A stretch of 64,000 nt of DNA, from contig CP085825.1 in NCBI GenBank assembly GCA_020809705.1, positions 5,580,001-5,644,000 on the forward strand, read 5' to 3'. Positions 10,887-23,562 of the stretch are shown here, one piece after another. The translations under genes and the position numbers were made by a program. This DNA comes from Calonectria ilicicola (lineage: Eukaryota; Ascomycota; Sordariomycetes; Hypocreales; Nectriaceae). Positions within the stretch are counted from its first letter, which is position 1. Each line of letters starts with the position of its first letter. The notes under the pieces were generated by a model. The model was not told the DNA's origin. It did no database searches and was given only the letters and a program-made list of their open reading frames with translations.

Positions 10887-12836
10887 ATGCCTACTATTGC
10901 CGTTGACAAGTACAAGCTCTACGAAGCTCTCGGTCAAAAGTGCGACTCATGATGCCCCTCCTTCACCCATGACCCCCGCCATGCCATATATTTCTGTCTG
11001 TATCGATCAATCATAGAGCTAACCCTCCCTTGTCATAATGCAGATTCACGACCGAGGAGTTCGAGGATCTCTGCTTCGAATTCGGCATTGAACTTGACGA
11101 AGACACCGAAAACGACGACCGCCCCGTTGTCAATGGCGTCCAGGAGCCCCCCCAGCTCAAGATCGAGATCCCCGCCAACCGCTATGATATGCTCTGCTTC
11201 GAGGGCATCGCCCTCAACTTAAACATCTTCCGCGGTCGCACACCTGCTCCCAACTTCCGCCTCGTCGAGCCCCAGGACGGTAAGCTGGAGACCATCACGG
11301 TCCTTCCCGAGACCCAGCAAGTCCGCCCTTACGTCGCTGGTGCCATCTTGCGCGGCGTCAAGTTCACCAAGGACCGCTACGATTCCTTCATTGCCCTCCA
11401 GGACAAACTTCACCAGAACCTAGCTCGTAATCGAACACTTGTTTCCATCGGAACTCACGATTACGACACCGTCAAGGGCCCCTTCACTTATGAGGCCCTC
11501 CCTCCTAAGGACATCAAGTTCATTCCCCTGAACCAGACCAAGGAGATGGATTCTGCGGAGTTGATGACCTTTTATGAAAATGACAAGCATTTGGGTCGCT
11601 TCTTACACATCATCCGCGACTCTCCCGTCTATCCCGTTATCTACGACGCCAACAAGGTTGTTGGATCGCTCCCCCCCATTATCAACGGCGATCACTCCAA
11701 GATCACCCTGGACACCACCAATGTCTTTATTGAGATCACCGCCACTGATCTCACAAAGTTGGAGATCGTTACCGACATGATGGTCACCATGTTCTCCATG
11801 TATTGCGCTGAACCCTTCGCTATCGAACCCGTTAAAATCATCTCAGAGCACAACAACCTTACTCGCGTCACCCCAAGCCTCAAGTCCCGAGTCTTTGACG
11901 TCGAGATTGATTATCTAAACAGCTGCACAGGTCTCAATGAATCTCCCGAGAGCCTCTGCAAACTTCTCTCTAAGATGGCCTATACTTGCAAACAGTCTGA
12001 CAAGGACACCAACATCCTCGAGGTTACCACCCCCCCTACCCGTGCCGATGTTCTTCACCAGTGCGATATTATGGAGGATCTTGCTGTGTGCTACGGCTAC
12101 AACAACCTTCCTCGAACTGCCCCCAACCGCAGTGCGACGGTCGGAGCTCCATTGCCCGTCAATAAGCTCACCGATATCATCCGAATCGAGGCCGCCATGG
12201 CTGGCTGGAGCGAGGTGCTACCTCTGAGCTTGTGCAGTCACGACGAGAACTTTGCTTGGCTCAACCGCAAGGATGATGGTAAAACTGTTGTTCGCCTTGC
12301 CAACCCCAAGACTGCCGAGTACCAAGTCGTGCGGTCAACCCTTCTCCCAGGTCTCCTGAAGACTATTCGTGAGAACAAAGGTCATAGTGTTCCAATGAAG
12401 ATCTTCGAGGCATCTGATGTCGTCTTCAAGGATGAGTCCACCGAGCGCAAAGCTCGCAATGAGCGCCGCTTTTCTGCTGCTTGGTATGGTCGAACAAGTG
12501 GTTTCGAGATTGTTCACGGATTGCTGGATCGAATTATGCTCATGCTCCGCACTAATTTCTTGGCCGATAACAACTCTGGCAAGCCTGATGGCTACTGGAT
12601 CGAGGAGCTCAACGATGACACTTTCTTCCCTGGTCACGCTGCCTCCGTCCACCTCCGCGTGGGAGGCAAGGAGTACCGCATCGGCGAGTTTGGCGTTCTC
12701 CACCCCACTGTTCTGGAAAAGTTTGATTTGAAGTGAGTAATATTATATATGTCGCTTGCATGTGCAAGACCTTGCGCTAACTGACAATAGGTACCCTGTG
12801 AGCACCCTGGAGATCAACGTTGAGGTTTTCCTGTAA
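10887..12836 (+). CDS. FRS1: Phenylalanyl-tRNA synthetase beta subunit, cytoplasmic
   Basis: The beta subunit of the alpha2beta2 enzyme takes part in charging tRNA-Phe with phenylalanine. The model joins 10887-10939, 11044-12732 and 12791-12836, giving 595 residues, the same as yeast Frs1. Exon 1 encodes MPTIAVDKYKLYEALGQK; exon 2 continues FTTEEFEDLCFEFGIELDED. The editing (B3/B4) region carries EIPANRYDMLCFEGIALNL, TRVTPSLKSR and the B5-domain signature TPPTRADVLHQCDIMEDL. The C-terminal catalytic-like region has RSTLLPGLLKTI, KIFEASDVV and FPGHAA. The last exon adds only YPVSTLEINVEVFL. The first intron uses a weak GTGCGA donor, but the phase and conserved sequence leave no better choice. 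An upstream in-frame ATG at 10746 is not conserved-looking and was not chosen. Confidence 0.96.
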
Positions 12837-13636
12837 ACGAAGGCAATAGAGCAGAGAGCGCTGAAGGATACAGAGAGGAAAACAAGATGGAATTGGAAAA
12901 GAAGACCATGTCGCAGATGGGACAGGCAAGAAATAAACTAAAGAGAAACACGGCAAGATTTTAGAGACATGCATGTGTCCCATTACGACCATGTCCAAGA
13001 AAATCAGGCGCACAACCAAACGCTTGGGAGCCAAACCCTAGCGGATGAAGACTACATTTCCACGCTCGGCATGACGTTATGAGATAGACAAAAGAAGAAG
13101 AAAAAATATCAAGACGGAACCCGCGAAATCTGCACAAGTCAATGACTTGATTACCAAAGTGTTGTTATCTTAATTCATTCATTCGTTCATTCAATCATAC
13201 ATACGGATTCTCATATCCGTAGGTGCGGCTAACTCTTAAAGAGTATTGCAATTCTAACAAAGATCCATTGTTGGCAATACATTAAGGCCTGGTGGTTACG
13301 TCTCCAACATGCCCATTTTAGTACTTTCACGTCCAAAATACTCGCTCAACGCCGCTCTAATGCTTAAATCATAATATTTGTTATAGCCATAACACTTAAC
13401 GCCAAATATGAAACATGAGGTGGTTTTGGGACCATGCAAGAAGGGCACCATTTAGGTTGGTTGGTTCACTATAACAGCTATTCGGAAAGCGTTCCCTACG
13501 GTATGAGAAGGTAGAATTTTGGTCCATTAACGTGAGTGGGCTAATCGTCTGCTTCCAATGATAAAGAACGCCGGACCGCGCTTTGGGTCTGGACGATGAA
13601 ATAATGGCCAGTAGCCAGGAATAGGAATATGACCTT
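12837..13636. other. convergent 3' intergenic region, FRS1 to YMR1
   Basis: This is the convergent 3' region of FRS1 (+) and the myotubularin gene (-). It has purine-rich stretches after the FRS1 stop and a TTCATTCATTCGTTCATTCA-like tetranucleotide run near 13173-13194. No gene is supported. Confidence 0.5.
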
Positions 13637-16065
13637 CTATGTCATCTCTTGCAGCTCTTGGTCGCTACGGGTACGAGTGGGCGCGGGGCCTGTACTTGGC
13701 GGCAGCGTATCGTCCGGGTTAAACGGGGCTAAAACATTCTTGCCGAGGTTCAGGCCGGCGATGCCATCTCGAATCGCAGCGAACGGATTAGGGCCTTCGG
13801 ACGAAGCACTTCGTCGAACGGGGTCGTGTCTTGCATCAGGGGTCAGGGTCTCATGCGCGGTTTCGACCGCCGCCAAGACTGATTGGGTACCTGAAATCGA
13901 GGGTGGTGAGCCAGGGTCCTCCTGCTCAGCATGGGCGACACTAGGATATTGGAAGCTTGAGATAGCAGCTTGTCGATCGTTTTCGGCCGCAGCAGCAGCG
14001 TTCAACGCCCCGTTCATCTCGTCTTCGGTTCTCCCAAATAATTGGTGCCACCACCGAATCTCTTTGAGACGCGGCAAAATGATCCTCTCCCTGCCTTTAA
14101 TGTGGTCGTCGATTGTAGGGTCGTAGTCTGGATTAGAAAACTCGGCCTTGCGGCAGAGGAAATAGTCCCAGACCGACGAGGTTCGCTCAGCAACTCGGGC
14201 GTCTAACCTCTGTTTTTCCGAGTTGTATAAGAATGTGCCGTATTGACACGAGTAGAGATGATATAAAAGGCGACGTAAAAACCGCTCGTTGAATTCGAAG
14301 CGTGTTTTGTTTTGTCGTAGGAGTTGATAAGTGCAGTCAAGGAATTGGTGGAAGACGGGGCTGACCATCTTCGGACTTGTGGCTTCTTCGTCAACAACCC
14401 TGCCAGAAGCCGCCTCGCTAATCGAGTCCGAATCTCCATCATCTTTGTTCTGGTTTAGGTTTTGATTGAAGAACCGCTTCGCTCCACTGATGACATTTTG
14501 GAAAGCATCACCCCGTCCATCGTTCTCGCCTGGCTGGACTTTTGAACCAGCAAAGGCATCCTTCTGGACCGAGAACCAGTCTTCATGGCTTAGATGTCCA
14601 GAACGCAGCCTAAACATATGGCCAAACGAAAGCCAGTCCTTTTCAATCAAAACAACGAAGCCTTCCATTGTACGATAGTAGGGGTCCAACATGATTTGAG
14701 CCAAGGCGCTGAGCTGACTGGTTCGATCCCAACCGTCGGAGCAGTGAATCAAGACATGTGAATGGTTTATTCCCACCTGCCTCGTAATGATGGCTGACCC
14801 GTCTAGGACATCGTGAATGTGTCGTAACCATCCACTCTGGTGAAGCAAATCTCTGTTGGGAGGAAGAGGGGAGATATCAGCATCCTTGATAGCATCAACA
14901 ACCTTGCCCAAGGAGTTACGCATGACGTGAATATTCTCAATACTAAGAAAAATCTTCCGTGCAAACTTGTATTTATCCATATTTTCCGATCCCATACCCT
15001 GCACCTGGTTCACCATGGCATTGATTGTCGGGCGGGCATCCACAATGAGGTTGCTCTGCTGGGCACCATACACGAGCCGTTTTCCAGTCTTTTCGTCATA
15101 GACGGCAGCAGATTTTGATATGAGCTCGTCCTCGTAACGCTCCGTATCAGACAAATCCTGTTGTAATGTCGAACTTCCATTCAAGGTGTCCAGCTGACTT
15201 GACGAAGGTGTGCTATCTTCAGAGCCAGGGGTCATGAGAGCTGAGAAGGATGCAGCCACTAACTTCTCGTCTTGGACATTTGTCTTTCTCGTGATCCCTG
15301 CCAAAGGTTGCGAACTTCGCGTGATGGTGCAGTTGTTGATAGAGTGGATATAAGAGAGAGCAGGGATGCGGTTTCGCGACCGGAACTCCCTCGCATACTT
15401 GAGGACATTATCTGAAATCTTGGAGGGTACGACCAGGAATGCGGGATATGTGTCGCAAAATGTATAATCCTTGTTGATATGAGTGATCCTCCAACCTTTG
15501 TCGGGAAGTTTTTCGCTGATTCCCTGTCGCCGAAATTCGGCCTTGGGGTCGTAGATGCTCCAGCCGTTCACCTCCTTTTCATTCTTTAGTGGCTTGTGAC
15601 TAAAGGCGTACAGCTTTTCTACAGTGCCCAACCTGCAGGTTCGACCCCTGATAAAGTCGAATGCATCGCGCGCACTTTCCGGATCACCAAAGTTGAAGGT
15701 GACAAAAGTGAAATCACGACATCGGATACGGATTGATGGCGCCTGGCGCGAGCCTGGGGGGACTGGACGAAAAGCGCAATAGCAAAGCATGGGATATGTA
15801 ATCCATCGTTCACGGACTTTCGGGGGGCCACTCTGTTGGTTGGGTTTAGAGGACGTTGTCGTGCCGGGCTGGTCAACGGGGGCACAAAAGACAAGGTGGA
15901 AGTCGGTCAGGCGAAGGGTGCCGTGGGTCGTTTGCCCACCGTAGATTCCCTGAACGTTCTCGATAATCTAAGCCTAGGCGTTAGGACTTCCGCGCGGATT
16001 GATGGGCCCAATATGGAACATGGGGAGGCAGAAAGCTGGTTGGCGCATACCTTTCGGGCCTCCAT
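13637..16065 (-). CDS. YMR1: Myotubularin-family phosphoinositide 3-phosphatase
   Basis: Myotubularins remove the 3-phosphate of PI3P and PI(3,5)P2 on endosomal and vacuolar membranes. The model is complement(13637-15967, 15968-16050 intron, 16051-16065), giving 781 residues. The 15 bp first exon encodes MEARK and joins to IIENVQGIYGG, the start of the PH-GRAM domain (about residues 1-130). The catalytic motif HCSDGWDRTSQ has the CX5R cysteine at residue 414 and arginine at 420, so it should be an active phosphatase. SNLIVDARPTINAMVNQ and ENMDKYKFA upstream are family signatures. An insertion of roughly 70-90 residues rich in Ser/Asp precedes NLIVDARP. The Ser/Pro-rich tail after WWHQLFG is probably disordered. 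It is divergent with RPS3. The family is certain; the symbol is by analogy with the single yeast member. Confidence 0.94.
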
Positions 16066-16946
16066 CACGGTGAGCTACGAGCGGCGAGAACCGCAAGATC
16101 AACAAAATGGTTTAGCTCCTTGTGTGGACTGCACTGGGAGGTTTGAGTGTGCGCAATCAAGGCGGAAGTTCCAAGATTGATGTGATCGTATGTTGAACGG
16201 GAAAAGTCTTGTTTATGGGAGCGAAGCGCAATCGAAGCGAAGACTGAGTTGACTAGAGTCTCAAGATGATAGAGGGAAAGACCGCAAAGAGAGCGTAATG
16301 AGGTTATGATCCCGCGTCAGACATGGTCTGCTGGAGGAAAAGATGGCCAGATAGTCCCCAAAAGGAGGCTTGCGCTAAGCCTATACACCGTAAGCACGGC
16401 AGGCGTGGCGACAAGTGAGGTTTCGTGATTCTATGGGGGAGTCGAGGGGGAAGTTGTTCTACTCAGTCCATCATCACAAGCCGCCCATCCTCTTTCTTGG
16501 CTACAGCGCGGGGCTCGCCAGACAACTTGTCCGGAGCTAACGGCACAGGCAAGAACTACCCAGCACGAAGCCTAAGACGTCAGGGCTGGTCCGTGCGCCC
16601 ACGGAGGACCGGCGGTTGGCAATGTCTGGACGGAGGGGCCCGCATCAGGCAGGGTCCCCAGAACCAGATCCAGGCCCAGTGAAAAATACTTTCTCCGGGC
16701 TCCGGCTGGCCTGGAAAAGTTGCACCCCCTCCCCCCCCTAATCCCTGTCGGGGGCCGGGCCAGTCCCTAGCCACACTGCCTGTGTGCTCGAATTTAGGGC
16801 TCAACCCACACCAAAAAATCGAGCGTGCCCAGGACCTTTGTGAGCGCTCGCCAAACCACCTCCAATCCTAGGATCGCGAATCTTCTCTGCAACCAGCCCT
16901 CGAACTCCGTCCACGACAACAGTTCCGCCTACAAACCACATTCAAG
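16066..16946. other. divergent promoter region, YMR1 and RPS3
   Basis: This 880 bp region separates two divergent starts. A C-run lies near 16729-16738, a CCCTAATCCC element near 16735-16745, and the RPS3 side has CT-rich leader sequence. No gene or certain motif is supported. Confidence 0.5.
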
Positions 16947-17942
16947 ATGGCTCACCCTGGTGCTCAGATGTGAGTTGCTCCCCTTTGCCTGGTGCCCTCT
17001 CGCCGCACCACTTTCCCGCATCGCCATTGAATATCGATCCTATAATTTTTCGAAATTTATCACCCCGCCGTCGTGGGCGCACTTGATATTCGCAGTGCCT
17101 CATTCTCGGACGGCGCGCATGCAATTCAATCTCGCAGAGAAAAATAAATAAAATGGATATTCGCTGACATTTATTCTCTCTTTAGCTCCAAGAGGAGAAA
17201 GTTCGTCGCCGACGGTGTTTTCTACGCCGAGCTCAACGAGTTCTTCCAGCGCGAGCTCGCTGAGGAGGGTTACTCTGGCGTCGAGGTCCGCGTTACCCCC
17301 ACCGTCACCGATATCATCATCCGTGCCACCCACACCCAGGAGGTTCTCGGCGAGCAGGGCCGCCGCATTCGCGAGCTCACCTCGCTCATCCAGAAGCGAT
17401 TCAAGTTCCCCGAGAACTCTGTCTCCCTCTACGCCGCTAAGGTCCAGAACCGTGGTCTCTCCGCCGTCGCCCAGTGCGAGTCTCTCCGCTACAAGCTCCT
17501 CAACGGTCTTGCCGTTCGTCGTGCCTGCTATGGTGTCCTCCGCTTCATCATGGAGTCCGGCGCCAAGGGTTGCGAGGTTGTCGTCTCTGGCAAGCTCCGT
17601 GCCGCCCGTGCCAAGTCCATGAAGTTCACTGATGGCTTCATGATCCACTCTGGTCAGCCCGCTAAGGACTTTATCGACACTGCTACCCGCCACGTCCTCC
17701 TCCGACAGGGTGTGCTCGGTATCAAGGTCAAGATCATGCGTGGTGCTGACCCCGAGGGCAAGGCCGGCCCCCAGAAGGCTCTTCCCGATGCCGTCACCAT
17801 TATCGAGCCCAAGGAGGAGCAGGCTGTTCTCCAGCCTGTGAGCCAGGACTACGGCGCTAAGGCCGCCCAGGCCCAGGCTGCTCAGGATGCTCGCGTTGCC
17901 GAGCAGGAGGCTGCTGAGGGTGCTGAGCCCGCTGAGCAATAA
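16947..17942 (+). CDS. RPS3: 40S ribosomal protein S3 (uS3)
   Basis: uS3 is a KH-domain protein at the mRNA entry channel of the 40S subunit. The model joins 16947-16969 and 17186-17942 (259 residues). The 23 bp first exon encodes MAHPGAQ plus two bases of Ile, leading into [20 protein letters not shown]. The KH region includes [31 protein letters not shown] and [10 protein letters not shown] segments identify the C-terminal domain, and the tail is Ala/Glu-rich. Codon use is strongly biased toward C-ending codons, as in highly expressed fungal genes, which also produces a long antisense ORF. The 216 bp intron is the longest near a ribosomal start here; its branch site GCTGAC lies about 20 bases before the TTTAG acceptor. 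The identification is secure. Confidence 0.98.
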
Positions 17943-19038
17943 GCGGTTCCCTTGATGTCTTCTGTGGTTTGATGAGATGATGGGAGCTGGGAAAGTGGTT
18001 GAGGGACGAAGGTCTACTCAGGCGTCAATTGATCATTTGCATCTGCTAAAAGGGCCCGGACGGTTTCATTCTTGCTTGTAATGGTAGGCAAAGCATAAAA
18101 GAAAAAAATGAGACCTGAAGATTTTGATGACACGTACAAGACTCGTGTTATCAATCTGTCTACCAGTAACGAATTGTTTTTTGTGTGTCCGCTCAATGTG
18201 ATGCATGTTGTATGTGGCTTGCATGATTGGTGATGATGCCAATATTGACATGGACGTGAAATTCACAGCATGACGCTAGGTTTGTTTGAGTTGCAGGCAG
18301 TCTATGCATGCCTAGATTTGTCAAGGTTAACTTTTGAAAACGTCTTCATTATGCTCTTTAGCTGCAACCAGACAAAACTCCCTTTCTAGCCCGTTCCGCC
18401 GTTTTAACCAAATCAAACAAAAGCGCAGTGTGTAAATGATGTCCAACTGTCTTCTCCCAATCCTTCAACATGCCAAAATGACAGCAAATTCTACAACATC
18501 CTGAGCTGGTTTCTCTTCTTCCAATTCGCAAGCGGCAGTGATGCCGACATATCTTCTCGTGCTCAACATATTTGCCCCCTTACCCTTTGTTGCCCTTACT
18601 ATGCAAGGCAGAAAGAGCCCAGTCGTCTTCCTACTGTCCTGTCATGCAACCAAGTATCGTACAAGTAGAACCGGATTCCCGGGCCAGATACAGATCCCGC
18701 CAACGCCACCCAAGACCATGTCCGTAATACTCCTGTAGTAGACAATACATCCCATCCGCTTCTAAGGCCCAAACCCGCGCACACCCCGGAGCGGTGGCGC
18801 CCGCACCTGCGTGTCCCGTCGAGTGCCGCGTTATGTATCATTCATGATTACACCTGGCCGTGATCACGGCATCTCTCGCTCGGTCAAATGGTGTCGAAAA
18901 TGTACAATGGCGTACCCAAAAGATGATGGGAAAAAAATGAGAAAATTGGAGTCGTAGGCACTGAGGGGATACTTCAAGCAATGCCCCTATGCTCTGCTCC
19001 TCTATAATAAAAACAAATCGATAATGCGACGAGGCGTA
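17943..19038. other. convergent 3' intergenic region, RPS3 to NIPA gene
   Basis: This holds the RPS3 3' UTR and the 3' end of the minus-strand transporter gene. No coding region or RNA gene is supported. Confidence 0.5.
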
Positions 19039-20654
19039 CTACCTGTCACCAGCTTTGCGATTACCAAGTTCGACACCATTCTCGTAGCGCTTGCTAGTAC
19101 CTCCATTGGTGCGGCGCATGTCATCGTCACTGTCATCAGCAAGGTCGGTAAGAGCGAAGCCATTGGCCTCCTCCTCATCGTATGCGCGAATAAGACCTTC
19201 ACGATCACCATGAAGGCTGCTAATGCTGTGTCGCGAAGGGTCGCCGCTTCGTCGGGACTGCATGCTAAGTCGGGTCTGGAGGCCAGACACCATGTCGGTT
19301 CCAACAGCATCGGACCCTCCTCGACCAACAACCAACTTGCGACCATGAGGATCACCTCTTGAGAGGTTCAGAAGGTACACGCCGGTGAATGTAATCAAGA
19401 AACCACAAATGAGTGAGAGAGTGTTGACAGGGTCGGTTGTGTTGAAACCACTAAACAGGATGAAGGAGGCGCAAAGAGTGGCAGTCGTGAAGGTGACATA
19501 ATAGAGGGGGTTCACACTGGGAGCACTGTGTCAGTAAATATACGTGGCGACGAACCTGCTCAACTTACATGTTGGTGGGGAAGCAGGCCAAAGCCTTGTT
19601 AAAGTAGTTCATCTGAGTGAGAATGCACACGGTCGTAAGAATCATGAAGACATAAGTAGAAGGGTGTGTGAACTGGTTGCTGCCAGCGAAAGTGAGCTTG
19701 AGGGCGATGCCGAAAGCCTTGACGGACATGACCGAGATGGATCCAACTGTCGAGCAAATGGACAGGTAAATGAGTGCGTTCTTCTTGCCGTGGACGGGCG
19801 CAATCTTGTAAATCATGAAAACGGCGAATGCGACGACGGCAATCGAATAGAGAAGGAAACCTAGGACGCAAGTTAGATGCAGTGTTTAACACGCATACTG
19901 GAGCTCTCCAAGTATGCTTACCTGGCTGGATAGCGTAATGAAGAATCTGGTCAATCGTCTGAATATCCTCATCAGCAGGCGCGTGAAGGACGATAACGAC
20001 GGCACCGATTAGGCAAATAGCGCTGCCAAGTTTGCCCAATGTTCCCAGCTCCTCTTTCAGGAAGTAGGATCCCAAAACGGCACCAATCAGGACACTGAGG
20101 GCGCCAAGAGGAGTGACGAGAATTGCTGGGGCAAAGGCATATGCGGCAAAATTGCACACTTCTCCTGTGGCCACTGCAATATACCAGGTTAGCAGGATAC
20201 TACGAAAGCACGATGGTTGCTTACAGGTTGCAATTCCAGCCCACCATAAGGGATTTCTCAGATATACATAACCATCGCCCTCAAAGCCATGGCGTTCCTC
20301 TGCTTGGTTCAATCCCTGGAGGCGACAATCAGCAACGTATTTCGGAATTGGACACGATATCCAGCCAGGTGTGTATGTGTGTGACAATACATGTTCGATG
20401 GCGGGGAGGAAGTCGAGATATAACGGACCTTTTTGGTAATGACAAAACTGGTTCCTAAGAAAAGAATGTGAGAACAAGTTCAGCTAGGGCTTGAGGGGGG
20501 AAAGCATACCAATCGCCAAAGCTGATGTCATGGCAAGAGCCAGACCAATGTATCTGGGCAGACAAAGTCAGCATATTCCTTCTTCTAGAGATGGACAAGG
20601 CAGAACGGGGCAGTCGACGACGTGACCACGAAGAACATACTTGTCCTCTATCAT
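19039..20654 (-). CDS. NIPA/DUF803 magnesium transporter-like membrane protein
   Basis: NIPA proteins are multi-pass membrane proteins, some of which carry Mg2+. The model is complement(19039-19516, 19569-19860, 19922-20173, 20225-20315, 20429-20454, 20510-20553, 20641-20654), 398 residues. The 14 bp first exon encodes MIED; YIGLALAMTSALAIGTSFVI then forms the first transmembrane helix. The family core GEVCNFAAYAFAPAILVTPL, GALSVLIGAVL and FLKEELG is clear. About nine hydrophobic segments run to residue ~300, ending LICGFLITFTGVYLLNLSRG. A cytosolic Ser/Asp-rich tail of about 110 residues follows. All junctions preserve frame; the donor after ITKK (GTCCGT) is weak. Introns are mostly 50-60 bp. 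The transport substrate is from family knowledge and could differ. It is convergent with RPS3. Confidence 0.92.
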
Positions 20655-20918
20655 GATGTTTAACGAGAGCAGGTGACCTAATGGGTCGAGGCTTAAGTTT
20701 CAACTTGGGAGCCTCGAATACACCTCGGGCAGGGTTCAGTTGGGTGTCGAGGCTGAGTTGCGCCAAAGAAACTGGGTTAAGTTGACGAGGCGCTCGCACC
20801 GGGCGAGGAACGACGGTCGGGAAACGAGGGTGGGAGACAGAGGATGAAGAAGCAAGGAGACGCGGCGGGGATTAGGTGCTCAGGCTTCAGTAACGACGCA
20901 TGAAGGAGTCGTGCAAGG

Positions 20919-20949
20919 GGTGGTGGTGATGGTGGTGGTGGTGGTGGTA
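20919..20949. repeat. TGG trinucleotide microsatellite
   Basis: A near-perfect (TGG)n tract with one GAT interruption lies upstream of the NIPA gene. It reads as CCA on the minus strand. It makes a long low-complexity shadow ORF there. Confidence 0.8.
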
Positions 20950-21099
20950 CTGGCGATGGAGGGGATTCGACGTGGAGATCGCGACGTCCTGTGTCGATCA
21001 AGGTGAAGCCAAGTGCGTCGGTGGTCGTAAATGTGTCGTCGAGGTCTTCGGGTATTGATTCGCGTCGAGGATGTAGACAAGGAAAAGACGCGGCGTGGT

Positions 21100-21117
21100 G
21101 CGATGCGATGCGATGCG
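21100..21117. repeat. GCGAT pentanucleotide repeat
   Basis: About three and a half copies of GCGAT stand in tandem, in non-coding DNA. Confidence 0.75.
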
Positions 21118-23546
21118 AAAGCAAAAGGGAAAGGGACAGCTTGGCTGTAAACTGCGAGTACCAGTTCTGGCTGTGCTGGGAACGTAGAGACGGGGGACCT
21201 AGTGGTAGTCGTTGGCGGCCCGGACGACAGAGTGTGTGGTCTGGGAGGTAGGTAGCGTGAGCCCCAGGGTGTCCCAGTGTGGCCAAGGGTGGTCCAGGTG
21301 AGTGGGTGCTTCGACTTAGGCGTGCGTGTCTGTCGGGTATGGGAGTGCGGGCGCGAAGACTTGGACGGGATTTGGCCAGGGGGCGTGTGCGAGTGGGTGA
21401 GTTGGTGTGGGCGGCGAATAGCGGCGAGCGGCGCAAACCAGACGACGCGAGAGGCTGACGAGGTTGGATCGTGGAGTCAGCAAAGAGGGAAAAGAAAGCG
21501 ACGGCTACGGTTATTGTGAGAAAAGGGCTAAAAGATGTGCGCGCAACCAGCTGAGGAGTGTAAATTGGCCTGGCTTCTGGGCTGGCTGGTCCAACGGGGA
21601 TGATTTATGAGGCAACTCAGTGTCTAATACAGACAGACATACAGCTTAGGCACAGAGCACAGCACCTCAAGGTCGTCCTGTCCCCCTCCAGGTACACTTA
21701 CTTCACTGGGTGAGATGAGGGCGATGCAACCAGCCTCAGCGCTCTACCAGCTCCTGAGCCCGCTGTACTCGTACCCCAAGGTCCCCGCCGGTCCACTGGC
21801 CCACAGCTCTGGGGACGAAGGTGCAAAGGCTGTGTTGGAAGGGCGCCCCACTGCGGCGGGTCTCCCAACGCCAGGGATGGCCAAACCCGGCAAGGGTCGT
21901 TTGCCCCCTGAAACTTAGTGCATTTTGCCCCGAAATGCCCTGAAAAGCTCATCGTCCCTCGCCCCCCCGGAACAAGTGGACAGCTTGGCACCAACCACAT
22001 CTCCGATGACACAGACACCTAACGCAGGCTTTGGGAAGGGGGGGGGGGGAGACCTGACACGAGAGGACCTGAGTCTTTGATTATTAGGGATCTCACTCAT
22101 CCACGCTTCTTGGCTTTTTATTTTATTTCATTTTTTATTTTATTTTATGTTTCCTCTTCTTAGTCCCTACTCCGGCGCATCTCCTGCAGCATTCAAGACG
22201 GTTACGAAGAGGCCCCATCAAGACGTTCTAAAAATAAATAATCAAACCACCAAGAAACTTGTTAGCAATAAATTAAAAACTTGAACAGCGGAGTTGTAGT
22301 CAGTTTGCAATGTGCAAAATGCCTGATGGCGGATGGGGAAAAATGCAGCTGCCTTGGATTGTGGACCACTCACTCGTAAAGTACGTCGTAGATTTTCCCC
22401 TTGCCCCCTGAACTAATGCCCGTCCGGGTGTACAAGTACCTATCACTATACGTACTGTGTTGTAGACACATGCTCAACGCAGGAGCGTCACAGGTGTGGT
22501 CACATGCAGGAGATGTACGGGGCGTTGGCATCTTGATTGCCGCAGCGCATTGCCCTGCTGTACCCGTTATATTACTGCGTCAGATGACAATGGCAGTTCC
22601 CGTTCTCTTTTTGTTTTCCCTTTTTTTTTCTTTATTAATCTATACTTGCCTCCTATTATTTCTCATCATGAACATGAACATGATAATCCCTGGCGCCCTT
22701 GCCGCAAAGTATTCGGCCTCCATGTAGTCTTTCTCGTGTCCGCGTCAGCCAGATACGGGCACGCTGGGCCGCCACCCCTGGTCTGCGGCTCAGTTGGGAA
22801 TCTGACTGATGTAAAAACGGCTGATGTGTCTAGTCTATTCTCAAGTCGGTTCCAGAACCAACGCCCATCTAATCAGGGGCGGTTAGACCCCTCCTGATCC
22901 TCACAAAAGTCTCCGTCCTATTCTATCAGGACGAATACGTCCCGTGGCCTGGCCGCTGGCGACTTCAATTGACTTTACCTAATGCCGAGCTTTGCTGATG
23001 GACATCAACGGACGCCGCCATAACCCTGATCGACACGATGGCAACCCGCACGGCGCTTAAAATTTGTCGATACATTCCAGACTGGGTCAGCTCAGAAAAG
23101 CTAGTTCTCTTTCTCCCTTGACATTCGGGAACCCAAAATTCGGCACCGATCCCGTGAGGCTGTGTGTGTCCTTTAATCCCGTCCTCGCTCCTAATCTCGA
23201 GCCTCTCGGGCGTTGGCCTAATTCTGAGATACCATGTCATCCTAGGTTGAGAATCGCCACCTCTGCTTCGTAGGAGTGCTATCCCGGACCCTCTTAATCA
23301 TGAACCTGTCATCTGAATTAATCCCTATCATTGGGCGGGGTTATTTCCATCAAACAGCAACAGCCTTTCCGTGAAACATCTCTGAATTAATGGACCCTTG
23401 CTTGTGCTTGGGCTTTTTTTTTCCCTTCCCAATATCCAATATTCCTTCTCTCTGACCACCAGCGTCCCCTAATTTGAAAAGCTCAGGGAGTCGCTGTAAG
23501 CGCGCAATTAGTTCCTTGTCATTCCATTCCTCGGGGTTATTGAAAT

Positions 23547-23562
23547 GTTTTTTTTTTTTTTT
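23547..23562. repeat. T homopolymer
   Basis: About 16 consecutive T bases lie in the gene-poor interval. No RNA gene precedes it, so it is not called a Pol III terminator. Confidence 0.75.

Noticed and set aside
17100..17939. 279-residue minus-strand ORF
   Set aside because: Exactly antisense to RPS3; its Leu/Gly/Glu-rich translation is a by-product of strongly biased codons.
20777..21436. 219-residue minus-strand ORF
   Set aside because: Composed largely of Ser/Pro/Arg and a translated TGG microsatellite; lies in the NIPA gene upstream region.
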